Positions 47,155 through 57,512 of a DNA stretch of 64,000 bases are shown piece after piece (position 1 is the stretch's first letter; each line of letters opens with the position of its first letter). Location: assembly GCA_010405405.1 (NCBI GenBank), contig MU004240.1:760217-824216 (forward strand), read 5' to 3'. The position numbers were made by a program, and so were the translations under genes. The notes beneath the pieces are model-generated. The model did no database searches. It was given only the letters and a program-made list of their open reading frames with translations, and was not told the origin of the DNA. This DNA comes from Microthyrium microscopicum (lineage: Eukaryota; Ascomycota; Dothideomycetes; Microthyriales; Microthyriaceae).

Positions 47155-48251
47155 CTAGTCCTCCTTCTCAGCAGCAAGGAGGTCGTCGCAGGTGAATGCG
47201 CCCATACCGGAATGCACTTCAGAGAAAAGAGGACCACCAAACATGTCATTGTGATGGTCTACCGCGTAGGATGCGCCGATGACGGTGTCAGCCGGGAGTG
47301 GAGAGTTTGAAGAGCCTATGAGAGGAGAATTGGCGAGGGCCGGGATATTATGGGCGGAATTGATCTTATTGACGAAGAAATCGTTGTTCTCGAAGAGGGT
47401 AAAGTCGGGCACATCGCCGTTGATGTAGTCGCAGAAGTCAGACGCATCCATAACGTCCACTGTTGAAGCAATAGGTTTGCAAGATCGAGCCAGGAAATTG
47501 AGCGACACTGCGGGCCTAAAGAGCACAACAATGCTGCAGATTGTTGTGTCAGCTCAATGTCCTGGGCTACGACGGATGGAGTATATGGAAGGCTTCCTTC
47601 AGAGGGCGATGCCGTGTTGGAGAGACTTGGGGTATTGTGGGAGGATTGATTGGATTGTGCTGGAGTATCTACGGGGGGATAGCCCTCCAAGGCATATTCG
47701 CTCTGCTCGAATTTGATGTTATCGAGGTTGCCAGTGATGCCGGGAATGTAGTCAAGGTTAAGTTCGGTAGGCTCTTGGCCAAGATCCCGAATTTGTTGCT
47801 GAGCATGTTCCAGTTGCGCCTGTAGACGACGACATTCTTGAAGGAACAAGTTCTTTTCGTCGATCAGTTTTTCATGTTCGACTCTTTTGCGCTCACGGGA
47901 GTTGTGAGCGGCTTGGCGATTACGCTTCACACGCTCAATGCGACGTTGCTCTTTTTCAGCCTCGGTCTTTGCACGTTTGCGTGGTGGAAGGCAGGTGGTG
48001 GGCTCAGGAAGCTTTTGTCCCCATGTCTTCCGCTTCTTTTGCGGCGACTTGGACTCGGACTGTTTGGATAGATCCATGTTAAAATTAGGTGCAGACGTGT
48101 TCGATGGTGAAGACGTTGCTTGTGAGAGAGCCTCGAAGGACAAAGTTGACATGGATTGGGAGTTTTCAATGTCATTGAGTTTGACAAACGAGTGGTTGTC
48201 AACGGATTCCATCTTGAGGTTGTGAACGGATACAACTGGTTTCGAGTCCAT
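47155..48251 (-). CDS. hacA: bZIP transcription factor of the unfolded-protein response, HacA/HAC1 (358 aa when spliced)
   Basis: The start ATG is at 48251. The protein carries KTWGQKLPEPTTCLPPRKRA directly before the basic region (about residues 100-125: RRIERVKRNRQAAHNSRERK), followed by a leucine zipper to about 155. This layout is typical of fungal HacA. Two frames cover the gene: 48251-47511 continued unspliced to a stop at 47316 (311 aa), and 47490-47155. A 20-base segment, 47491-47510, lacks GT..AG ends; its removal joins codon boundary to codon boundary and gives a 358-residue protein with a new acidic tail ending LLAAEKED. In other fungi IRE1 cuts this mRNA under ER stress, so the spliced form activates chaperone genes. 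The leader also contains a five-codon upstream ORF. Confidence 0.93.
47491..47510 (-). other. Predicted IRE1-dependent, non-spliceosomal 20-base intron of hacA
   Basis: The 5' cut falls in CCG^CAGTG and the 3' cut in CCTG^GCTC, close to the CNG^CNG consensus of IRE1 sites at the 5' side. The length of 20 bases equals that of hacA/hac1 introns reported from Aspergillus and Trichoderma. The cut position could slide by one base because a G ends both sides, without changing the product. Confidence 0.88.
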
Positions 48252-51200
48252 GGCTGGCGATATGTATAAGATAATGAAGTGGTTTGATGGAGTGATAATA
48301 TTAAGCGATGGGGTGGTGTTGGCGGAATTAGGTACTTTTGATGGGAGAGATGGAATGCCTATGGTAGATGCATGACAGAGGGACCAGCGTTGCAAAGGGA
48401 AGGGAGGGGTGCTCTAAGGGCTAAACTGCCGCCTAGAAGAATGAGGACAGAGTGGTTGATGGAGGTTGATGGAGGTAGATGGAGGGTGGTGGATGGCTGC
48501 GATGACTGGAAGGTGCGACAGAGTGGGCAAGGCGTTGGTTGAAATAGGAAGAAGGCCAGGTGGCTCCTTCTGCGTTGCTCTCTCCTCGCCGCTTTAGGAA
48601 TGGCCGTGGATGCCGTCAGGAAAGACCGACCGGGGGCGCAGGGGCCTGTTTAGTTCCTTCCGGCCCCTGCTGCCCCTGCCTTACTTTCCAAGTAATAAAT
48701 TGAATACCACCACTAGTTCCAACCGAACTGCTCCTGAAACACTTACAACTCGGCATCTTTTGGCTTCTTTACACCTGTTTAACGGATCTAGCCCGACTAG
48801 CGCCGTATCAAATCTCTGGGGCTTAGTCCCGACTCCCACCAACAAGATCCAACATCAGCACATTCGCAACAGTGTGCATCACTGCATATGCTCCTGAACA
48901 CTGAACTGCCATTCGCCATTCCTACTTTTTCTTATGCATCTCTGAAATAGGGGCAAATCAGCTATTCTTATTCTACTTGTGCCAACCTCTACCAACAAGG
49001 CGCAGTCATCCCTCTCCCACTTGTATCTACATGTCTATCCGCGCGCTCCGTATACTTTTAATGCCCAACAGATTTCATCCAATTCCAAGGGGTTTTTGCC
49101 GCTGAATTATGTTGGACCGACCGACTTTTAGTTACAAGCACTCCAACTAAATTAGGGGTTCCATTTCGTTCCCTACCTTTAACTTCTTTGCCTCAAACAT
49201 TACTTGCAGCACCACGCACACCCCTTGTTGCCCCTGCAGAGCCGCACATCACTAACTCCATTCCCCCTTTGGCCTGTCCACCGCATTCAATCAATCAATC
49301 AATAACCTTTGCCTCCTCCTTACTCCCTTTTTTGATCATGATAATCAGCTCCTCTGGATTCTCAGGGCATCAATCCACTTGGTCTGTCAACCTTGCACAT
49401 TACGTTGGTTCAGGCGAGCCAGTCGGTTACACTATTAACTATTCCCACCTTTGTAGCCCTTCAAACTGCAGTACAAACTAACAAGGCCCAAAGCCAAAAA
49501 AACGTCTTTCCCTGGCTGACTTGTATCATATGATGGCTTTAACCATTGGCTCTGTCGCATCACTGCAACACCAAAAAACCCCTCTCTCGCCCAGTAATTC
49601 AGTGAACTATTGAAATCTCCAAAAAGTCCATGGAACCATTCGGGCAAGCATCCCAAAGAAGGATCAAATCCCAAAATGCAAAATTTTTCACACATCACGG
49701 ACCAGAAGGGTCCTACCACAACTTCCTTCAATTCCAAAGTTGAAATATGGATCATCCGTCGCTCAACATCATCCCCAGATTTCAACACAGACCCCGGAAA
49801 GTCGCAATCAATATGGGCAAACCCCGGAATCCACGAGGGATCTTCTGATACTAATCCCAATAAACAACTAGAAACGACCCCAGACCCAAGTATAAACTAC
49901 CTCTGGCGAGACCAGTAAAGTGCATACTTTATATTGCCTTTGCAGCTAATAACCCGCCACCACATATTGAATCAAGTAACAAAACCCTCAATTATTCATT
50001 ATAAAATTATCAATATGTGCCTGACTTGTGGTCCGAAACCACACCACGCACAAAAAGAAGTTCATATAAATCGTCTCCATATTTGTGAAATTTCGGATAC
50101 TATGTTGGTACTATCAGCAATCCCTTCCCAGCCGTCGATCGCATTCTAACGCAATCCTACGCAATCCTCCCATCCATCTATCTATCTCCAGACGAGCATG
50201 CATGTGCAAACGGGAATCTTGTTCTAGAATCCTCTTCACTCTGAACCTCCGACAACATCCAAATTAAGCCCCATTAATCCCACAACTTCCAACATCAAAA
50301 ATTCCCCCGATACCTGGATCGGCGGATACCGAAAATAAAAAACATGTTCCCAGCCTCCCTCACACACAGGAAACAGTGCATCGTTTAACGCAAATAAAAT
50401 CTATCCATCTCACAACATCGTTGGGTCAAGACCATACTGTATAAGCTTCACCGCCCATAAACATTCCCATGAACCAAAACCGTTTATTCCCCGCACCCAG
50501 CAGAAAACTTAACCCCATTTCTCAGCTGAGGTCTGGCTGGGATACCGTATGTTCTTTGTGCGCTGGTGCTGGTGCTGGTTCGGGTGTCTCACGTTTCGTC
50601 TGACGAGAGATTTTGACTCGCCTTGCTCGCTAAGCGCGATTCCCCCACCAGCGTCGCAGCACGGCAGGCGGGTGCAGCTGTGGTCAGATTAATCATTATG
50701 GTAAGATATTACAGAGTAGGATATTCTAGATGTGAAAATACTAAAGGTGAAGGCTGGGAGGGAAGAAAATAATGTTGCTACGGAGCTGGAGGCTGGGAAA
50801 GGTAACAGGAAACATAACGCCAGCCCTTGGCCCTACCGCCATTTCCATGTTTTCTCAGTGGTTGCACCGAAAAGATGAGACAGTTTGATGGTTTGACGGT
50901 TCATACGAAAAAGGTTTATTTTACAGCTAGGATGGTGTTATGAACCGAGGGCTGGGATTACGAACAATGGATCGTACAGGTTACGGCGTAGAGTAAGAAT
51001 TACTCGTAAGCTAGAGCGGTGACACGTTCATAATCTGTAAGACGAAGAATTGAATTATTGGATTCGATGCTACCTAAAGCCATGCACCAAACGCCGCCAA
51101 CAAAAGAGTTCGCTCAACAGTAACAAGTGTACCAGCTAGAGGCCAAGCACCCATCAAAAAAATAACTAATATCACTAGCCATGAAGCTAGATATCGGACA

Positions 51201-51389
51201 GAAACAAAGGTGGAAGGTTACAGGCGGGTATGGTTTCTTTTTGGTGTCGTTGTGTACATCATCTCGAAAGGGGTCGACAGAACATTAGGAGAACAATGAG
51301 GTTTTGTATTGCGGGATGTCGTGATCAGCTCCTCATCCTACGCAACTCGAGATATCGAAATCTCCACAACAGAAGCTAGTAGATGACAT
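48252..51389. other. 3.1 kb region without a supported gene, upstream of hacA
   Basis: The longest gene-free stretch of the window. The hacA leader side (48430-48490) has GATGGA-type direct repeats. Open frames on both strands (for example 49435-49860 minus, 49610-49918 plus) are overlapping, biased in composition and show no domain. It should hold the hacA promoter and leader, the Ish1 3' UTR, and possibly a non-coding transcript. Confidence 0.5.
48359..48373 (-). other. Upstream ORF in the hacA leader (Met-His-Leu-Pro-stop)
   Basis: An ATG with four codons and a TAG stop lies about 110-120 bases before the hacA start. It is the only upstream ATG I found within roughly 350 bases. Upstream ORFs are known to damp hacA translation in other fungi; whether this one lies within the mRNA depends on the unmapped transcription start. 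Confidence 0.55.
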
Positions 51390-53094
51390 CTACAACTCCT
51401 CCTTGGCATAATCGCGAGCCTTTTGAACGCTCTCAGTCGCAGCATCGTAAGCCTTTTGGGCAGACTTTGAGGCCGACTTGTTTCCTGCCTTGGAGGCGCT
51501 GTACAAAGCGGACGAGGCACTCTTGGAAGCAGAGGAAGCAGCAGAAGCAGCAACGGACCCGACGCTGTTGAGTGCGCTGGATGCAGAGGAGATGGCATTC
51601 TTGTCTCCTGCCTTGGAGGCGCTGGACAAAGCGGACGCGGCACTCTTGGAAGCAGAGGACGCAGAAGCAGCAGCCACGGACGAGACACTGTTGATCGCGC
51701 TGGAGGCGGAAGAAATGGCATTCTTGTCTCCTGCCTTGGAGGCGACGGACAAAGCAGATGAGGCACTTGAGGAAGCAACTGAAGCGGCGGAAGAAGCGGC
51801 AGACGCGGCGCTGGCGGATGCGCTAGATGCAGAAGAGATGGCATTCTTTGAGACGCTGGAAGCGCTGGCGGCAGCTTGATCTCTCAAGCCAGTAGCAGTA
51901 GCAGATGCAGAGGATGCAGCAAGTCCAACTTGGGAACGAGCCCAATCAATGTAGGACCATGCAGCGCTCTTGTAGCCGTCAATCTGGTATCCAAGGTCGT
52001 TGCTGGCGCGAGCATATTGATTGCTGGCACTGGAAGTAGCAGCTCCGTAGGCACTAGAAGCAGATGCGGCCATCTTGCTGGCTTCAGAATTTAGGAGGGC
52101 ATTTTGACGACGGACAACAGCTAGGACCTCATTGCGCTTGGAACCTTGAGGAACCTTGAGTCCCTTCTCATCAGCCCATTTCTTGAGTTGGCTGTCTGAC
52201 CAGGTGTCAAAGACGGCATCGGAGACGGCCTGAGTGGCTGAAGAAGCGGTAGAGGATAGAGATGAAGACCAAGCAGAGAGGTTGTTGGAGGCAGTTCGAG
52301 AGTTGCGGCGGACGGAGGCGATGAGCTCGTTGCGCTTGCCACCTTGGTAGACGGGAATTCCGCGCTCATCTGACCATGCCTTGAGGTCAGAATCAGACCA
52401 AGATGCGTACAACCAGTCTCCGGGATAGGAGTAGTATTCTCCAGCCTTCTCAGCGACAGCTTGATAGTTTGATCGGACGGTCTTGAGAAGAGAGTCACGA
52501 GTGCGAGGCTGAGGAACAGGAATGCCATGGTAATCGCAGAAGCTCTTAAGCTGAGACTCAGTCCAGCTATGATGAATTAGTTAAAGCTCGCGAGATGATC
52601 CAAGGCCTATAGAGGGAAGCTTACGAGTCGAAAATCCAGTTGCTGACCGAACCGTACGCAGTGTTGGCACCTTCGGCAGTTTCTGACCAGGTAGATTGAA
52701 CTTGCTTGACGAGGGCATCCTTGTTGTTGACGGCGCTCTTTTGAACGTCTTCACCCTTCTGTGAGAGATACTTTGAGAGTTGAGCGGTGTCCCAGCTATT
52801 GTATGGAGTGACAACATTGTCGTTCCAGCCGTCCTTGACTGCCTTCTCCAGATCTTTACGATCAGAAGGAGTAGGGTATGGGATGTTGTGATCTGACAAC
52901 CATCTCTCCAACTCAGTCTCATGCCATTTGTTGTATACTGCTGTACAATTAGTTCAGTTTGATGTTCTTGAATCTATTTCAAGAATTCAGAAGCTCGACG
53001 AAAGTGACTTACCAGTGCTTCCGAACCATGATGATGCTGCAACGGCGTCAACCGCTAGAAGTGCCACGAGGGCGCTGCTGATGGCAAAACGCAT
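51390..53094 (-). CDS. Ish1/Msc1-domain stress protein with signal peptide (523 aa)
   Basis: Exons in reading order are 53094-53013, 52937-52625 and 52566-51390. A cleavable signal peptide covers residues 1-20 (MRFAISSALVALLAVDAVAA). Five Ish1-type motifs follow, each with a W..sqLk.wld..gip pattern: about residues 32, 75, 132, 185 and 250 (for example SWSDSDLKAWSDERGIPV). Ish1 and Msc1 relatives sit in the nuclear envelope or ER and are stress-induced in fission yeast. From about residue 345 the protein is Ala/Ser-rich, including three 41-residue tandem repeats, and ends in a charged helix. The second exon acceptor is a CAGCAG pair, so two products differing by one Ala are possible. STRE-like sites lie about 400 bases upstream. 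Confidence 0.9.
51478..51846 (-). repeat. Three tandem 123-base (41-codon) repeats inside the Ish1 gene
   Basis: Units at 51478-51600, 51601-51723 and 51724-51846 each encode a 41-residue Ala/Ser-rich stretch beginning KNAISSASSA and ending SKAG(D/N). The period is exact; the two units nearest the C-terminus agree best, while the first-translated unit has drifted most. Confidence 0.85.
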
Positions 53095-53735
53095 GCTGAA
53101 TGAACGCTTTTTGAATACAGGAGGTTAACAGGGTCTAGAACTAGGGCGATTGAAGTAATTTGGTGATTTGAAAAGTAGTTGGAGGTTGAAGTTGTTGAGG
53201 AATGTTGTTAGAAAGGAGAGAGCTTCGACTGAGTAGAAGGGTGTTGATTGTTTGGGTCGTGACGTCACGAAGGTTCAGAGATATGGGAAACTGCAGGTGG
53301 GTGGTGCTTGCTACCTTCCCAGCCGCCTTGGTGTGCTTTTGAAAAGTTGAAGCTTGCCAGCCAAGCCATTTATTTTTTCTCTCTTTGCAGAAGGCGCGTT
53401 TGATGCGTTCATTGTTGGCGTGCTTTAGGTGTCGAAGCTTCAGTCTGCCAATCGCTGTTGTTGTTAGCATCGACGATTGCATTTGCCCCCTCTAGGCCCC
53501 AGTCTCCCCCCTCCATGTTTTGGAGCTTGCATCGCGATCTACTTTCCCATGATGACATAGGTGGATTTCTTCACATGGCATTTTCATTTCCAAGCAAAGA
53601 AATTAATAGTTCATATGGTCTGTAATGATACTTCGACAGCTCATATTTTTTTGGCTTGGTTGTCGTAGCTACATGAGAAAAACACTTATTTTGTACACAA
53701 ATAAATTTACACGATACTACACATGAACGAAAGCG
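53095..53735. promoter_or_regulatory. Promoter region of the Ish1 gene
   Basis: About 640 bases between the Ish1 start and the end of the small mitochondrial-type protein. It contains C-rich patches near 53485-53515 with CCCCT sites. No gene is seen. Confidence 0.45.
53487..53512 (-). promoter_or_regulatory. Pair of STRE-like sites upstream of Ish1
   Basis: CCCCT occurs at 53487-53491 and 53508-53512, about 395-420 bases before the Ish1 ATG. On the gene strand both read AGGGG, the stress response element core. Confidence 0.45.
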
Positions 53736-54120
53736 TTATAGATCTCCTTTCTTGAAGTCCTTCATCGTACCACCCTTCTTATCTGCAGAATCGTCACTCT
53801 CTATTTGCTCCGTGGGCTTCTCAGCTCGATTCTCCATCTCGCGATTGTGCTTCTTGGTGGCTTCGTCTTGTTGCTCCTCGCCCGGTGGGTCGGCATTGAG
53901 AATCTTTGGCTTCAGGCCCTTCGCAGACTTCGGGCGGTCCTCGCTCATGAGCCCACGAGAGGAAGAGATGTGTCTCACAGACGCTGAGGAGACTAGCCGC
54001 GCATCTGCATCAAATAATTAGCTAAGAACTTCATGGGGTGCTTTGGAGGCTCAGATGCTACACACGTTGTAGGTTTGTGACTCGCGCCACTCGAAGGATT
54101 GAGTTTGATATGCTGCTCAT
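53736..54120 (-). CDS. Small, probably mitochondrial hydrophilic protein (107 aa)
   Basis: Exons in reading order are 54120-54066 and 54004-53736. Splicing (donor GTGTGT, acceptor GATGCAG) gives an N-terminus MSSISNSILRVARVTNLQHA followed by RLVSSASVRHISSSRG, rich in Arg and Ser and free of acids, as in mitochondrial presequences. The mature part is highly charged (EEQQDEATKKHNREMENRAE) and lacks hydrophobic segments, so it should be disordered. I do not recognise the family. Without the first exon there would be no ATG start before the Arg/Ser-rich stretch. Function unknown; the location is inferred from the presequence. Confidence 0.65.
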
Positions 54121-54617
54121 GATGAACTTTTGGCTACTGTGTGATTTTGTAGAAGTAGGGAAATTGTGTCGTGAAGGAAGATCAGAGGTCTTGCCATGCT
54201 CTGACGTAAAGCTGCTTTCTCTTGGGAGCTTGGACGCTTTGTTTGTAGCTGCTGGGGCTCAATGGAGCAATACTTGCCCTAGTACAAGAACGGATTAGCG
54301 TCGGCCGCATATCATTGTACATCTCATGCCGCAAATCTTTGTTATCGTGCATTAATCGAGCATATAATGAGTTTAGGGGAATCGAGCGTCTAATCGATAA
54401 CGAGAGCCAGTATGTACTCACATTGGCGCGTATCAGATGATTTGGTTGGAGGCAGTCATTAAGGTGGTTAAATGCACCTAGATCCTACCAAGGCCAAGCC
54501 TGGTCTTCAGCCTTATAGACAACCACCTCACGTAGGAAGAATTCAAAACAGCATCGTGAAAGAATAGAAGTCAAGCATCATTCAACGAATATCCAATTCA
54601 AAGGTTTGATCAATGCG
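54121..54617. other. Intergenic region, no gene seen
   Basis: 497 bases between the small mitochondrial-type protein and the end of the large membrane-tailed gene. No open frame of note. Confidence 0.45.
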
Positions 54618-57512
54618 CTAGAGCATCACTTCATCCTTATCCATACTAAAATCATATTCCCCAGCAACAAACGTCTGCCGAGCCAAACGTGTAGCCGTGG
54701 ATGAAAACGCCTTTGATGCTTTACCAATATAATCCCCCCTAGCGCCATCGCTGCTTCCAAACCAATAAACAAAACTGCTAGAAATCCAATGCCAAAATGC
54801 TGTGATGGGGTCGTGAATGGGTTGCGTAAGAAAAGAGGCTGCATTCGAAAGTGAAGTAAGAACTAAGAACGGCGGTGAATTGCTCGCTGGGAAGGGGCCA
54901 TAACTGCTGTGGGTGTAGGATCGGAATAGTGGACGCGTGAGGACAAAGCTGAGTGAGAGATTAGTCTTGATATTTAGGAAAAGGAGGCTGACGTACCATA
55001 ATATTATTTCGCATATTGCCCACGTCGCGAAAAGTAATGAGATCCAACCCAGCGGAGTCATATGGCCCTTGTTGTCTTCATCGACAGTATAGAACGTCTC
55101 CCGAACTCCCCGCGCAAGTGCGGAAAATGGATGCGAGGCTAGACAGTCACCATCACACTTGTGATGAGTACAGTTGGCTGACTTTTCCAGAGTACGCTCT
55201 AGACGCCCGAGACCAGCATTCAGCGACTTTGTTCGTGAGTGCATGTTATTGACATGCTCAGACATGCGCTGAAGGTGCATCTCTTCTTCCAAGCGACCCT
55301 TCCGTCGTGGTGTGAGCGAGCCAGCGTCTACTTCTGCTTTGAGCTGAGCTAGACGGCGATTGGTGTCGCTGGGTTTGGTGGTCGGTCGCGTTGAATCAGA
55401 CGAGCCATTGGAGCTGCTAGTAGCTTGTCCAGTGGTGGTTCGCTCTTCAGAATATTTAGCAATGGTCTCGTAAAGTTCTATCGGCAACGTACCTTCTGGA
55501 GATGTGACACCGTTCAGCTTGGAAAAATCCCAGACTCTTGCGGTATTGTCGTCATCCTCCTCAGACATCAATCCTTCTAGCGAGTCTATTGTCGAGTCCC
55601 CCAATTCATCGCTTTGACCGGTCTCCTTTCGAGCTCTACCAACTAGTGCAGAAAGCGCAGATTTAGGTACGTCTGGCTTCTTTTGTTTTGCAGCCTCCTC
55701 AGAAGACTGAACTGCTGGCTGTTTTGGCAATGCCACTGGCGTTGGCTTCTTTGATGCCTTAGTCGCAGGCAGGCTCTGCCTTTCTGCGGCTGGTGTCTCG
55801 ATCCATGCGCCAGTCACGAGCGGTGTTTTGGGCGGAAGCGGAGGAGGGATATCACTGTTTCCTAAAGAATTTTGCGACCCGGCGTTTGTTCTTGGTTGGC
55901 TGGTTTTGCGAGCTGATGCAAATACTTCGTCAATGGCATTGTGTCGACCAGCAGTGGAAGTGACTCTACTACTGCTCGGCTTCACGGTCTCCAGTTGACT
56001 TGGGGGCTTGAACATATCATTGTGGGGCTTTTTCGGTGTGACAGATCTTGAAAGTTGACGGAGAATGTCGATCGAGTCGGACTGATCGGCCTGGAATCGG
56101 GATGGTCCTGGAGTTGCAACAGGAGAAGGTACGGAATCATTGGTGGTGGAAGGGCCTTGGTCCCTTATCTTCTTTCTCGGTGAGGCATAGGTAGATCTTG
56201 GTTTCAGAGAGGTCTGGTCGCTTGCTATTGGGTCAAGTGGTGGCGTGGGATAAGAACTTGTAACAGAAACTGGACGGGGAGGGTTATTGAGTTGCGATTT
56301 TGGTGGATTTTTTGGCGGTAACTGGTTCGATCGAGACTGAGCTTGACTCATTTGCCTGGCGATCGGTCTTCTTGACAGATCATTGTTCCCTGGTCTCGAT
56401 AATATTCCGGGCTGGCGATGGTCAGAAGGGTGTGGTACAAAACCAGATGCTGTCTGCAAAGGACCAGTTATCGTGGCAGCGTCGTCTACCTCCGAATCGG
56501 TGAGGAGTTCTGCAAGTGGGCCTAAAGCATCCAGCTCTGATGCAGAAAAGATTTCCTCAAGCGTTGGCTTTCTATTTGGAGGATTGGTGATCCCATCCTC
56601 CGTTAGAGCAGTGTTCATCTGCTCATCGGCGTTCCTTCTCCGTGTCTTTTCTTCTTCGAGCTCTTTCTGTGCAGCTTCAGCATCAGCGCGTCTAATTGCA
56701 TCAAGCCTAGCACTATATGCCGTAGTCGGGCCAGCCTGACGCGATATCTTGGGGTCAGTCTGTACGGTCTCTGCTCCTTGCGCTTTCCCAAAAATTCGAC
56801 GCTTAGTCGGGTAAGCTGGGGTAGACGATATCAAAGATTTATCGTCAAATTCATCACTCACTTCCCAAGAGAGCACTTTCTCGACCGATTTGTTCCTAGC
56901 AAATCGACCTGTAGCAGGTGTTCCTCGTGTTGAGCTTTTCCGGGAAAGCGGGCTGTCTTCTATGCTGGGGATGGGATTGTCTGCACCGTCATCCCAGTCA
57001 ATTGTATCTAGCTCTCGAACTATTGGCGTGGCCTGGTTTTTTATATGCTGGTACCGTTCAAAGAGGCTTTGCCCAGCGACAAGGCCTGGAACCTCTACCA
57101 CGGGCTGGGGTGCTGCATTCTCATTCCGCTTGATCTGTCGCGCTCTCTGATTACCTTGATTTTGTGTACCATTGCGTATCCGGGGTTTCGGTCCGCGCTC
57201 GAAATCTTCCAACGGAAGATTGAGTCTTCGTTTCTGGGGTTGTGCCGGTCGCGTTTGAGGTGCAAATAGAGGTCCCTGATACGCGGCTACAGTTTGTGCC
57301 TCTATCTCGGCTTTTGATCTGCGATTGAATACATCTAGAGGAATATTGACATGTCTCCGAGTATTCAGGGGAGCGCGACGCGTCTGTCGTTGTTCTGCTG
57401 CCATGCGCTCAGCCATATGGATCTCGAAGGAGGAGTCGGACGAGTGTTGTTCGGGAAGTTCATAACTGCCGGTTTCAGTCTCGGAGCCGTATTGGGTAAC
57501 GCGAACATCCAT
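54618..57512 (-). CDS. Large disordered protein with C-terminal membrane segment (948 aa)
   Basis: ATG at 57512. Exons in reading order are 57512-54997 and 54948-54618, separated by a 48-base intron (donor GTACGT, acceptor CTCAG) that is free of stops and in frame, so retention would give 964 residues. Residues 1-690 are polar, rich in Ser, Pro, Thr and Lys, with two similar basic blocks (RRHVNIPLDVFNRR and KRRLNLPLEDFERG). A coiled-coil-like helix follows (about 700-770, LAQLKAEVDAG to LGRLERTLE), then a Cys/His cluster CTHHKCDGDC, then a membrane segment near 826-848 (WISLLFATWAICEIILW) and a short C-terminal domain. I do not recognise a named family. The layout suggests a nuclear-envelope, spindle-pole or ER tether, which is inference only. 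Confidence 0.75.
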   Translation of the reverse strand: MDVRVTQYGSETETGSYELPEQHSSDSSFEIHMAERMAAEQRQTRRAPLNTRRHVNIPLDVFNRRSKAEIEAQTVAAYQGPLFAPQTRPAQPQKRRLNLPLEDFERGPKPRIRNGTQNQGNQRARQIKRNENAAPQPVVEVPGLVAGQSLFERYQHIKNQATPIVRELDTIDWDDGADNPIPSIEDSPLSRKSSTRGTPATGRFARNKSVEKVLSWEVSDEFDDKSLISSTPAYPTKRRIFGKAQGAETVQTDPKISRQAGPTTAYSARLDAIRRADAEAAQKELEEEKTRRRNADEQMNTALTEDGITNPPNRKPTLEEIFSASELDALGPLAELLTDSEVDDAATITGPLQTASGFVPHPSDHRQPGILSRPGNNDLSRRPIARQMSQAQSRSNQLPPKNPPKSQLNNPPRPVSVTSSYPTPPLDPIASDQTSLKPRSTYASPRKKIRDQGPSTTNDSVPSPVATPGPSRFQADQSDSIDILRQLSRSVTPKKPHNDMFKPPSQLETVKPSSSRVTSTAGRHNAIDEVFASARKTSQPRTNAGSQNSLGNSDIPPPLPPKTPLVTGAWIETPAAERQSLPATKASKKPTPVALPKQPAVQSSEEAAKQKKPDVPKSALSALVGRARKETGQSDELGDSTIDSLEGLMSEEDDDNTARVWDFSKLNGVTSPEGTLPIELYETIAKYSEERTTTGQATSSSNGSSDSTRPTTKPSDTNRRLAQLKAEVDAGSLTPRRKGRLEEEMHLQRMSEHVNNMHSRTKSLNAGLGRLERTLEKSANCTHHKCDGDCLASHPFSALARGVRETFYTVDEDNKGHMTPLGWISLLFATWAICEIILWYVSLLFLNIKTNLSLSFVLTRPLFRSYTHSSYGPFPASNSPPFLVLTSLSNAASFLTQPIHDPITAFWHWISSSFVYWFGSSDGARGDYIGKASKAFSSTATRLARQTFVAGEYDFSMDKDEVML

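Noticed and set aside
46931-47310. Two overlapping plus-strand frames between the HET gene and hacA
   Set aside because: They are antisense to the hacA end and its UTR, with no domain and no splice connection.
49435-49918. Opposed open frames of 141 and 102 codons
   Set aside because: They mirror each other across the strands, have no recognisable content, and no neighbouring exon joins them.
51478-51879. Plus-strand open frame of 133 codons, acidic and repetitive
   Set aside because: It is the exact antisense of the Ala/Ser repeats of the Ish1 gene; repeats keep the opposite strand open. The Ish1 frame has signal peptide, domains and introns.
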